In this document: positions 1-8,672 of the stretch, in pieces
How positions within the stretch are numbered: the stretch's first letter is position 1
Layout of the letters: every line of letters begins with the position of its first letter
Assembly: GCF_037126465.1 (NCBI RefSeq)
Contig: NC_088201.1
Location: forward strand, 7,631,001 to 7,695,000
Direction: 5' to 3'
Length of the DNA: 64,000 bases
Source of the DNA: Ornithodoros turicata
Taxonomy: Eukaryota > Arthropoda > Arachnida > Ixodida > Argasidae
Program-made: the position numbers and the translations under genes
The notes under the pieces: generated by a model
What the model saw: only the letters and a program-made list of their open reading frames with translations
What the model was told of the DNA's origin: nothing
Database searches by the model: none

Positions 1-154
1 ATTACAGTTCAGAGCTCGTGGTGGTGGTCCTTGCCTGCGTGTGGTGGTCGAAAATCGCCGAGTTTCTACACAGTAATCTTTCGGGTGTAAATGTCTTGTC
101 CCATAACACACTCCTTGGTGGTGTAAATTCCACACCATACAGAGGGGTGTTTTG

Positions 155-175
155 AAAAAAAAAAAAAAAAAAAAA
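155..175. repeat. Poly-A tract
   Basis: A run of about 21 A follows a GTGTAAATT/CACACC-type segment. It may be the tail of a decayed retroposon on the plus strand, or slippage within a short inverted-repeat element. Nothing else is recognised in 1-480; the two small minus-strand open frames there carry no known motif. Confidence 0.8.
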
Positions 176-501
176 GAACACCCTTCTAAATGGCATATTC
201 TATATAAACAACCAACATTTTAAAGGGCACACACAACAGAAAACACTGCTTTAGATGTGACGCTTCAGGAGCCTGAGGCGACAGGCAGTACAAAGGAGTG
301 CAAACGAGATGCACGACAGGTGCTGCTCTCGTGCAAAATACACTGAGCCCAATTGAATAGAAACGTGTAAGCGTCAGATACTTTCTCACAGACGTCTGTA
401 CTGCATGGCAATTTTCTGAGCGATTATTGGCTGTAAATTGGCTCGAGGAGTAAAGACGGGCCAATCTTAACGAAAATTGATGAAGAAAGTCACTGAAAGG
501 G

Positions 502-643
502 ACGATGAAAGACGAAAGTCACTGAAAAGGTTAGCCAGCTGTAGGACTCGAACCCACATCATCCGGATTACCGGTAATCCAGAAAATGTGGGTTCGAGTC
601 CTACAGCTGGCTAACCTTTTCAGTGACTTTCGTCTTTCATCGT
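502..643. repeat. Perfect inverted pair of SINE heads
   Basis: Bases 502-559 and 586-643 are exact reverse complements (58 bp, no mismatch). Each arm holds the 3' half of a tRNA-like SINE head (GGTTCGAGTCCTACAGC) and the linker CTTTTCAGTGACTTTC. The 26-base spacer contains a 16-bp palindrome at 565-580, which is the anticodon arm of the same tRNA-like unit. Either two SINE copies lie head to head, or this is one copy with a terminal inversion. Transcribed from either side it would form a near-perfect hairpin. Confidence 0.9.
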
Positions 644-756
644 TAATTTCTTAGGCAACTTGAGACCTTGTATGTGATTGTCCCTTCTATGTTGTTCCAT
701 AGTTCAGTTCCCCGTGAGAACGTGTTCCAGTTCCAGAACGTTCAGAACATCAGTTC

Positions 757-806
757 TCTCACTGAAAAGGTTAGCCAGCTGTAGGACTCGAACCCACATC
801 TTAGGC
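757..806 (-). repeat. SINE head fragment
   Basis: This is the reverse complement of the tRNA-like SINE head and linker (AAAGGTTAGCCAGCTGTAGG in plus-strand reading), followed by TTAGGCA from the SINE tail. It is truncated. The stretch 807-1210 carries a minus-strand open frame that runs on into SINE sequence at both ends, so I do not call a gene there. Confidence 0.75.
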
Positions 807-1210
807 ACTTGATGCTTTGTATGTATTTTTTCCCTTCTCTGCGTTCCAGCCTCAGAACATCAATTGCCATCATGTTAACAAAAATTGACCGCCAGTATGC
901 TCCATATCGGTGACAAAACATCGCCGAAACGACAGCTACCCTATTTCCGTCGTCACGGCGCACGAAACGTTGCACGGACGTCGGTGCAGCATTTTCGTGA
1001 ACTCGTGCTGCATTAGAGCTGCACTTTTTCCAATCGAATGGTAGAGTGTAGTGCAAAGGCTGCACCTCCGCTGAATCGAATGCGGGAACTTGCACCGTTC
1101 GCACTAGTTCAGAATGTGCAGCCCAATCGAAGACAACTAAAAGCGACTTATCCGACAGAAGTGCCTGCCTAAGCTCGACAAGAAACATTGACGACGAAAC
1201 GGTAAAACGT

Positions 1211-1322
1211 TGAACATGAGATAACTGATGTTCTGAGGCTGGAACAACATAGAAGGGACAATCACATACATTGTCCCTTCTATGTTGTTCCAGCCTCAGA
1301 ACATCAGTTATCTCACGTTCAA
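1211..1322. repeat. Palindrome of two SINE tails
   Basis: Arms of about 53 bases (1211-1263 and 1269-1322) are reverse complements with one mismatch. Each arm is the SINE tail segment containing GTTCCAGCCTCAGAACATC. Only about six bases separate them. This is the second inverted SINE arrangement within 1 kb of the first at 502-643, but built from the other end of the unit. Confidence 0.88.
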
Positions 1323-1600
1323 CAATTGCCGCTTGCGTCGATCCCTGTCGTATGAATGTGTGTATGAGTGTGCAAAAATATAAGAGTGAAAGGAGGATGA
1401 GTGAGAGAGAGTGACTGGTTTGTCCCTTCAGATGACGCACCCTGGAAGTCGCTGAGAAGGCGTGTTAGCTTAGCTCAATTGGTAGAGCCCTGGACCGGTA
1501 ATCCAGAAGATGTGGGTTCGAGTCCTACAGCTGGCTAACCTTTTCAGTGACTTTCATCTTTCATCGGTAAAACGTTATCGTACCGTGAAATATGTGCTTT
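1269..1600 (+). repeat. Composite tRNA-derived SINE unit
   Basis: Plus-strand order is: tail (GTCCCTTCTATGTTG...), a body of about 130 bases with GAGTGAAAGGAGG, the tRNA-like head (1464-1539), then the linker CTTTTCAGTGACTTTC. The same order recurs on the minus strand near 49.5-49.16 kb, which shows that the body belongs to the unit. A tick tRNA-type SINE family named Ruka has been described; identity with it is likely but was not tested. Confidence 0.75.
1464..1539 (+). repeat. tRNA-like SINE head (not a functional tRNA)
   Basis: A 76-base segment folds as a tRNA. GTTAGCT at the start pairs with AGCTGGCTAAC at the end. An A box (TAGCTCAATTGG) and a B box (GGTTCGAGTCC) are present. The anticodon stem CTGGA/TCCAG encloses the loop CCGGTAA. 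The loop would read GGT (Thr), but position 33 is C rather than the near-universal T. This supports a SINE promoter rather than a working tRNA gene. Confidence 0.8.
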
Positions 1601-2617
1601 CATCATATGCCGCTTGTGAAAAATTATTATTTTTTATCTTCGATTACTCATCTGATAACGGGTGCTACTTAATTACGCAACTAAACGAATCGTGCCCTAT
1701 TTCATTCATTTGTTGTTCGATGTTTCTGATTTTTTTTTCTTCCTTTGGTGTTTGGAGTCAAACTGCGATGCAATATTCATTTCCAGAATGATACGTAGCA
1801 TCAAATTCGATTCGTGCTGTCATCATTCAAAATGCATCTCTGCTAGTTTGAAACTAAGCGAGGTAGTAGTCTCGTTTTCGCCATGTTTCTTCTTGCGAGC
1901 AGAAATGACAGGCGGGGAGGAAGTGACGTAGGGCATATACGACTCGCAAAGTCGTCTTTGCCGGTTTGCATGGCAGATGGCAGTCAACAACTGTCGCCTA
2001 AACTACCCTACTTTGTCGATTCGACGACGTTCAGCCGACGCGTCATCTAAGTCGTGTGTGTCGTTTACACGCAAACCGTACGTTGCCTTCTGTCGTGTGG
2101 CCACAAGCAGCCATAAATATATTTGAACATGTTCACTCATAGCGCGAAGCAAAGGTACACGTATACTGTGTCCAAAAATGTAGCCGCTATTGCTGGAGAC
2201 AATGGCATTGAAGGCAGCCATCCGCGCCAGCAAATATGGCGATTCTAACGGCATATTTTTTGACGTTTTATATGACATTATTTTGCAGTAACTGTAGTCT
2301 AGATTGGATATTATAGGGCACGCCGCAAGTCACGGCCATTGCTTACAGTGACAGGTAGGGAGTGCACAAACTTACCAAGCGATCGGGAATTTTATTTATT
2401 TCGAGAGAGGGCACTTTGAGCACGGAAATTTTGCAACTGGGGATACCGTTTTACATTGCCAATAGGGAGTTTTAGGAAATCGTAAGCGTCTCCAGATTCC
2501 GTATCGCTGTCACTCAATCAGATATCAGCAACGTGATATCACCCACTCCGAAGGAATCACGCTTATCGTGTTTTCAGGAAAGTTATCGTGAATCTTGTTT
2601 TTCTAATGTTTTTTTCT
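1601..2617. other. Unassigned intergenic stretch
   Basis: I see no gene or complete repeat here. Short open frames occur at 1510-1791 and 1662-1931 (plus) and at 2003-2278 (minus), but they have no recognisable motif, no convincing splice context, and the first begins inside the SINE. Confidence 0.5.
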
Positions 2618-2618
2618 A

Positions 2619-3418
2619 ATACCCCTGTCACACGGACACCTTCGATCCGCATTGAACCAATGCTGATCGAGCTCAATGCGGATCCGGCGCTGCTACACGG
2701 ACACGTTCGCGTAGGTTCCAACTCCGATCTTGCTTAACCCGATCCAGTTTGTTATACCCTTGTCACACAGGGAGTCTTCAATGATCATTGAAACCAATCG
2801 TCATTGAAAATGCGCGTAGCGCCACCTAGCGTGTAACGAGTCAACCTGTCGGGGAACACTGAATCCAATACTGTTTGGGAAGTTGACACGTTACACGCTT
2901 GGTGTCACTACACATTTTCAATGGTCATTGGTTTCAATGATCATTGAAGACTGCCCGTGTGACAGGGGTATTAAACGGGATTGAAATCCTCGAGACGGAT
3001 TGAAGACCGTCATTTTGCATCCTGGAACTCGGCGAATTTGTAGTAGTCAACAAAAGCATCACATTAATTTGCAAATGTTCCTATACAAGCCCATGGAATT
3101 TCACGGTTACGGTTTTAGTCTAGGTATGACGGGCGACTGCGTTTGCTAATTTGTTTAATCTCGACCACTCTCGACACCGCGCCCCCCGTAAAGGCTTAGT
3201 AAACACCACAATGCGGACGCGGTTATTCACGACTTTTTAGGAACATATTTGTCAATCCCAGCGTACTGCCTCGGGGTGTTAGCGCAGCCTGTCGACAAGC
3301 CAACCTTTCAATACGCATTGAGTTGAACCATGTAGCAGCATCGCGCACCGAACGCTATTGAGAAACTCGATGCGGATCGGATTCAATCCGCATTGAAAAC
3401 GCCGTGTGACAGGGGTGT
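2619..3418. mobile_element. Outer MITE with ACCCCTGTCACACGG ends
   Basis: The left end reads TACCCCTGTCACACGG and the right end CCGTGTGACAGGGGTG. They are flanked by TAA on both sides, which could be a 3-bp target duplication. Subterminal sequence repeats GATCCGCATTGA in inverted orientation. Inverted ends plus a TWA-type 3-bp duplication resemble PIF/Harbinger (Tourist-like) MITEs; that class assignment is inference. There is no transposase frame. A related element is inserted within it (2755-2970). Confidence 0.8.
2755..2970. mobile_element. Inner MITE nested in the outer one
   Basis: This 216-bp element has ends TACCCTTGTCACAC and GTGTGACAGGGGTA and a flanking TTA duplication (2752-2754, 2971-2973). 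Its inner arms are also inverted: TCAATGATCATTGAA occurs near both ends. It has the same terminal motif as its host element but a different interior, so it is a sister subfamily that inserted later. Confidence 0.85.
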
Positions 3419-3419
3419 A

Positions 3420-4438
3420 AAACTCTGCTCCTGATGTATCTATTCCGGTTCGAGAGCACTTGCGTTCCTTTGCCGATCTTTATTGCACGGCTTCCGCAGC
3501 CATTTTGGACACGACCAGTCTGCACTACTGAACCCCCCAATTAGGTAATACTATTTGAATATGAACCGTACATCACTTTTCCGAGCCACCGGTGCAACAA
3601 ACACCTGCTTGAGCGCTATAGTCCTGCATCCAAAACCGTCAGTCTTGAAACACCATGCGCTGCCATGTTGCATCTGCTGGGAGTAACAAGACGAAGACAT
3701 ACGATCGCAGTCCAACTTCCAGATTTGTTTCATCTTCTGTCGGGCGCATCACCTTCCGCGTGCCGTTCTTGCAGTTAGAGCACTTTGTGTTATCCAAACA
3801 GTTCCAGTTTCAGAGGTGGTACTGTTTACCTGTAGGCATATAAAAGCGACCAGGTACTGAGGCGTTACTGCCGAGAAAACCCTGAGCGTCAAATCTGGAC
3901 AACGCCTCGAAGCATAATTTACGTCAGACAGCACTGATATGCTCCGAAGATATGGGCCTGGAATATTTCTTGCTCGAGTTTCGACCCCATTACGGAAATT
4001 ACCTCCGATGTACGGAAGGTGTTGTGCTTGTACCAGTCGATGATGCATCGGGGAAAGGGAAAGGCCTTTAAATGTTTAAAAGGGGAGGCAAAGCCATCGA
4101 GCGGGGGAAAAACGCTCTGGGGCGCCTTCATGCATGCACGATCACCCGCATGCGCACTATCATTCTCCACCCACACGTCAGTGGCTGTTCGAACGGGAGG
4201 GTAGATCACGTCGTGTTCATGCAAGGTACAGTGAACTCTTCCGCGAATGACAATGACGTAAGACCCGTGGTACATGATCGGAATGATCCAATCGGGAATT
4301 GAGGTATATACCGTTGGGGGATTCACCGGACCAGTTTTTGTGAGCGTTGCCATTCTGTATCGACTTCTGTCGGCTACAGATCTCGCTGCATATGGTGCAC
4401 GATGAGATGTTATATGGCTGCTTTGAGTCGAACGAAAC
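3420..4438. other. Unassigned stretch
   Basis: Several overlapping short open frames lie on both strands between 3551 and 4353. None has a recognisable domain or paired splice sites. I see no repeat boundaries here. Confidence 0.45.
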
Positions 4439-4440
4439 TT

Positions 4441-4462
4441 TTCTCTCTCTCTCTCTCTCTCT
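4441..4462. repeat. (CT)n microsatellite
   Basis: Eleven CT dinucleotides in a row, directly visible. Confidence 0.9.
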
Positions 4463-4689
4463 GACGAAGTTCCAAGACTCTTCGATTATTTCGCTAGTGT
4501 CAAGGTGAATGTTTCATCTTGATGTGAAATGGCCATATAGAAATACCTTCTCGTAGTGAGCACATATATCGCAAGGATCAAATTATTTAATGCGCAGAAA
4601 TTTATAATTTATCTCTCTAAATAGTGCCCGGCCTATTCCATAACCAGTTATTATTCATCGGGGTGTGCTGAAAATCGACGAGTTGAACG

Positions 4690-4941
4690 TACACTCTTAA
4701 AAATGAACTTCACCACATAGCACGCTCCTAGCCAACCATCATCTCGAATGATATCGTTATCAGCCCCGATTTGTTGAAAACTGGGGGCGTACGCCTTTTT
4801 GTGACAATTATGAACAGCATAAGTGTCACAACAAAGGCGTACGCCCCCCGTTTTCAACAAATCAGGGCAGATAACGATATCATTCGAGATGATGGTTGGC
4901 TAGGAGCATGCTATGTGGTGAAGTTCATTTTTAAGAGTGTA
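4690..4941. mobile_element. Foldback MITE, TACACTCTTAAAAAT family, copy 1
   Basis: A 252-bp element that is almost entirely a hairpin. The left arm begins TACACTCTTAAAAATGAAC and its reverse complement ends the right arm. The arms are about 115 bases and meet at a short centre near GTGACAATTATGAACAGC. Termini start and end with TA, suggesting TA-targeted insertion (Tc1/mariner-like; inference). A second copy is at 48859-49112. No coding capacity. Confidence 0.9.
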
Positions 4942-6349
4942 GCTGCAAACCAAACATGAAAATCATCAGAAAAAGAAAGAAAGAAAAAAAGAACTTAAGC
5001 GGAAAGCCTGTCAAGATAGTCATGCATTGCACCGTGGGTTGTTTGCGAGACCAAGGTACGCCACGGTTTTTGCGGTTACGTCCAGATACTTGGGTTGGCC
5101 AGGCGCTTTAGTGGCTGTTTCCCGACGGCGATAACTTTTTTATACCTCGCTGTCGCTCGGCCATCTCGTCGTCCCTTCTCAAGGTCTTGCCCAACTTTTG
5201 TAATGCCGGTGTGCCCGGATGTCGTCAGTATAGCTGTCGTAATAACGCTGCGTAGTGCTTCCGCTGATGCACTGCATGGGCACACGTTGATGGCTTCGCA
5301 ACCTCTGCACGGTAGGCGTAGCAAGAAATCGCGTATGAATGTTACATGCGTGATGTCAGTTGCGTGTTCCTCAGCTATCGTTACCTGCACGGCGGGTTAG
5401 CTCTCTCGAGGCAGCCGGATTGGAGCGTCAGTATTTTGTAGTTTTGTTTCTTCTCGTTCAGTCTCGTATGTACATATGTCGTGTGGGGGAAGTCTGCATG
5501 CACACATATGTTCCCTTCGTATATGGTGCTTTAGTTTCTTTTTGTAACGCGGCGAATATTTCTTGTGTTGATACCTGTATGTATTAAGAATGATAATCAT
5601 GAGCGAGGTCACAGTGATATGTGCAGCGGAACCTCGCGCACCGTTTGTTGGCGTCCCCGACGGCGTATGTAATGAGCACCTTGTACCATGCCACCAAGTT
5701 TCTTGCGCCCTCGACACGGTTCGAACCCTTAACCTTGGAGATGGCTTCATCCGGTGGATATTAATATAAGCAGTACAGTTGCATTGTATTAATGCCTGTT
5801 TATATTCTTCGGTAATGAGATGCAGCACTCATATGATGTCGACAGCATTACGTAGTGCTATGAATAGTACGTGCTAGTAAACAAGAATATCACGTGATAC
5901 TGACTAGCCGTTCCGGCGTTCAAACAAGGCGTGATCACTAGCCGATCACAATCGATTTTCTACGATCACCGATACTCCAACCTCCGAAACCCCAAAGCGA
6001 TCGCTGCCACCGATTGGACTGGTAGTGATAACGTAACCTCGAGAAGCGAGTACGACCCGTCTAACCTAAGTCGTGGTCCTCAAACCCGATGACAACAACC
6101 AGCTTTTTTTTTGGCGCATGGTATACGCTAATTACAAACCGCTGTGCTATCTAAAGGAAAAAATTTATCGCTTCTCAAACGTACTTGCATATTATCTGCG
6201 CGCAGACCCGTGTTTTATATTACTGCGTCAGCCAACGGTCGTTCGCGTGCAGGAATCTAATTTTGCCAGCCTTTATGAGATCCGGCCGGCTGTTGTTTTT
6301 TGTGCCATTCTCCTTTGACACTTAATCTGGAATCCCCTGACGCTGCGCA
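4942..6349. other. Unassigned stretch, low stop density 5076-5400
   Basis: Between 5076 and 5400 both strands stay open for about 100 codons and the sequence is GC- and CpG-richer than its surroundings. I recognise no protein family in either frame. A GGTTCGAACCC-like box near 5720 may be a decayed tRNA-derived head. Nothing else is supported. Confidence 0.4.
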
Positions 6350-6351
6350 GT

Positions 6352-6512
6352 TTTCTCTCTCTCTCCGCGGCTCCCTCCTGGTCCCCACACTGCTCTGTGT
6401 GCTTCGTACACATCCCGTCTCTGCCAGGCCAACCAACGTGGGGAGAGGGAGAGGGAGAGAGAGAGGATCCCCAGGAGGAGGAGGGGGGCGGGAGGAGGAG
6501 GAGGAGGATGCG
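6352..6512. repeat. CT- and GA/GGA-rich low-complexity tract
   Basis: CT repeats at about 6355-6366 and purine-rich GAGAGG/GGAGGA blocks at about 6441-6507. The open frames across here are low-complexity artefacts. Confidence 0.8.
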
Positions 6513-6895
6513 TTTTAGAATGGCGTTAGTCGATGCAGGGAGAATGCGAGGAGCTGGGCTTTGATTTCCATTTAACGTCGCCAAAGAAAGTAACACGAGC
6601 CAAAAATGTTTCACTCGAGATTAGCAGAGCCCTTTACTATTATTTCGCCATCAGCTTTTGTAACTAGGGGAATGGGATTCCTTTTTACGACATTCCCCCC
6701 TTCCTCCGCTCCCTCGTTGCTTTTCCTTTGGTAGTTTTGAGAGCAAACGCGGATCAATAACATTGCACACTTCTTTGTTCTCGAGTTTTAATTTTTTTTT
6801 TAAATTTTAATTGTGGCTGATTAAGGTTATATTTTATTATTATTGCCGAGGTGATCGTGTTCAAGGCCTCGTTCCTGCGATAGCTCAGTTTTCGC

Positions 6896-6897
<2 letters not shown>

Positions 6898-6930
<33 letters not shown>

Positions 6931-6931
6931 T
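6898..6931. repeat. A-run plus (TA)n microsatellite
   Basis: About eleven A are followed by about eleven TA units, directly visible. Confidence 0.9.
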
Positions 6932-7051
6932 TCGCGATTCTGCGAAGCGTTGAAGAACGGCGAAAAGATACTGCGTAGCTGCCACATCGCTGAGGTCCCT
7001 CTTCTTTCTGCGGGAATGCTTTGAAATGCGGACCCTGAGAGGCAGCGCAGC

Positions 7052-7270
7052 ATGGCGTATAAACTAGGCGACATAAAGAAGAAAGTCAGGACGTTGATAT
7101 ATGCTAAAGATCATTCGGTAGAGATAGAAGTTGTTTACTGTTATTGGCACCCTCTGCATGTGGATGCTGTGTTTGTCAGAGATGGCAAAATGCTATACTT
7201 CGGTTGCCTAGCCTCATATACCACGACAGTGCAACAAGGGGAGAGGGTAAAGTTTGGAAAAAACACGTGA
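7052..7270 (+). CDS. Small open frame, unknown function
   Basis: ATG at 7052 opens 72 codons ending TGA. The residues are balanced and not low-complexity, starting MAYKLGDIKKKV and including YCYWHPLHVDAVF and VRDGKMLYFG. That pattern looks more protein-like than nearby frames. I recognise no family. It could be a short gene, an internal exon (a pyrimidine-rich run and GCGCAG precede the ATG; AGG|GTAAAG near 7248 could be a donor), or chance. There is no coding neighbour and no expression evidence. Confidence 0.28.
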   Translation: MAYKLGDIKKKVRTLIYAKDHSVEIEVVYCYWHPLHVDAVFVRDGKMLYFGCLASYTTTVQQGERVKFGKNT

Positions 7271-7587
7271 CCAAGTGTCTGTCCAATCATAAGGCAGCAA
7301 TGAGGGGGTATCCGTAGAGCCGGTAAGGCTCCACAGATGAACAGCCGTGCGGCTTACCTCGAAATCTTAACCCCCCTTATTTGGGAGAGAGGGACCAATC
7401 AGGTCGCGTCACGGGCAGTAGGAGAGAGAGAGGGAAACTGGGGAGCTGCGCAGGCAGCTGATCTACTCGCGGAGCGTGTTGCACATCACAACAAAAACTC
7501 CCATGGCCGAGTCCATACAACTTCTGCTCATTGGTACTCACTTCAAGGCCACGCTGGGAGGTGGTGCGGTCGTGTCCCACCAACACT

Positions 7588-7637
7588 GTCATCATCATCA
7601 TCATCATCATCATCGTCGTCGTCGTCGTCATCATCAT
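7588..7637. repeat. (CAT)n(CGT)n trinucleotide repeat
   Basis: CAT/ATC units, then CGT units, then CAT again. This explains the histidine/serine/methionine runs in the overlapping frames. Confidence 0.9.
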
Positions 7638-7639
7638 GA

Positions 7640-8391
7640 TCTCTGGATTTTCCAGCGGACTTTCTAGAGAGATGTCTATATAGCTCCGTCTGAAGTCTGC
7701 CAAGGGCGTTGTACTAATCAGCCACTCTCACACCTCCTTCGTGCAGCCCCCTTTCCATCTATGATACGTTCGTGGTCACAGTTGCTTCGCGGTGCAAACG
7801 AGAGAGAGACAGAGAGACTTAACTCCGCTACGTATACTGCGAGATTCTGCCTGTAGATAGCCTTCGGTTGATGGACTGTTGCCACCAACTTCCCGCTTCA
7901 TGTCGAGTTCTGCTTTGCGGGACCCCTGGACGTTCTGCAATATCTACGGCTAGTGCTGTCGTTGTGAAGACAGAATTGACCCGAAACGACGTGGTATCTC
8001 AAAATTTTTCGTCGCATATATCAACGTATATATTGGGAAGCGCACGTGGGCTAAACGTGCGGACCACCCTCTTTGGCGTCACCCGGTACGCGTAGCTTGC
8101 CAAGCACGCTTCCTTCTCAGTTGGCCTGCGTGCGTCGCTGGGTATTTGCGCAGGAAGACTTGGCGACGGAGTGTCTCCAGAGTGGTGAATTTTTCCCATC
8201 TCTGGGCGATCGCCCGGTTAAGTGGAAGCGAAAACGTTCGTGGTGCCGGCGGCCTTCGAACTTGATCAACTGGGAATCTCCGATTAAACCTGTGTCGGAC
8301 GCCCAGAGAAATAGGCTTCGGGGATAAATTAAAAGCGGCCCAAATGGCGGGTTCCACGCTTGTGCCAAGGGTGGCAGGACGGTTTGGGTTC
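7640..8391. other. Unassigned stretch, GC-rich open region
   Basis: Around 8073-8357 both strands hold 80-100 codon open frames. The plus frame starts MASPGTRSLPSTLPS. No family is recognised and no splice sites are convincing. The high GC and CpG content alone could produce these frames. Confidence 0.35.
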
Positions 8392-8394
8392 TTC

Positions 8395-8672
8395 CTCTTT
8401 TTTTTTTTTTTTTTGATTTCACGTTAGCGCCGCGAAGCGGCTGTGGCTGTGAGCAGCGTACAGATGTCGACAGATGGGGAGAGGACAGCAGGAAGGAGGG
8501 GGGGGGGGCAGGGGGGTTAGTATGCGTCCTGGGTCGACTTCAGGGGGAACTGTACAGACACACGTCTGTAAAGTCTTCGGAAAACCCAGGGAAAGCCTGA
8601 GACAGCACAGCCGGTGGTAGGGTTCGAACCCACCACCTCTCCGTCTTTAGCACGACCTGGTTTGGGTTCTCC
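8395..8672 (-). mobile_element. Second SINE family, copy A, 5'-truncated
   Basis: Read on the minus strand: B box (GGTTCGAACCCTACCACC), GGCTGTGCTGTCTCAGG, then a body with CGACTTCAGG and GAAGTCGACCC-type motifs, then CCACAGCCGCTTCGCGGCG and a terminal A-run (T-run at 8395-8414 on the plus strand). Further copies are at 29455, 48291 and 53361, with a diverged one at 20908. The tRNA-like head is only partly present. Confidence 0.85.

Noticed and set aside
742..1440. 232-codon minus-strand open frame
   Set aside because: It begins in SINE body sequence, crosses the tail-to-tail palindrome at 1211-1322 and ends in another SINE head, so most of it is repeat. The remaining 300 bases show no protein motif.
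1464..1539. Functional tRNA-Thr gene
   Set aside because: It folds as a tRNA, but position 33 is C instead of T, and the same sequence with body and tail recurs as a dispersed SINE.
7588..7637. CRISPR-like or coding histidine repeat
   Set aside because: It is a simple CAT/CGT microsatellite with no spacers and no conserved frame.
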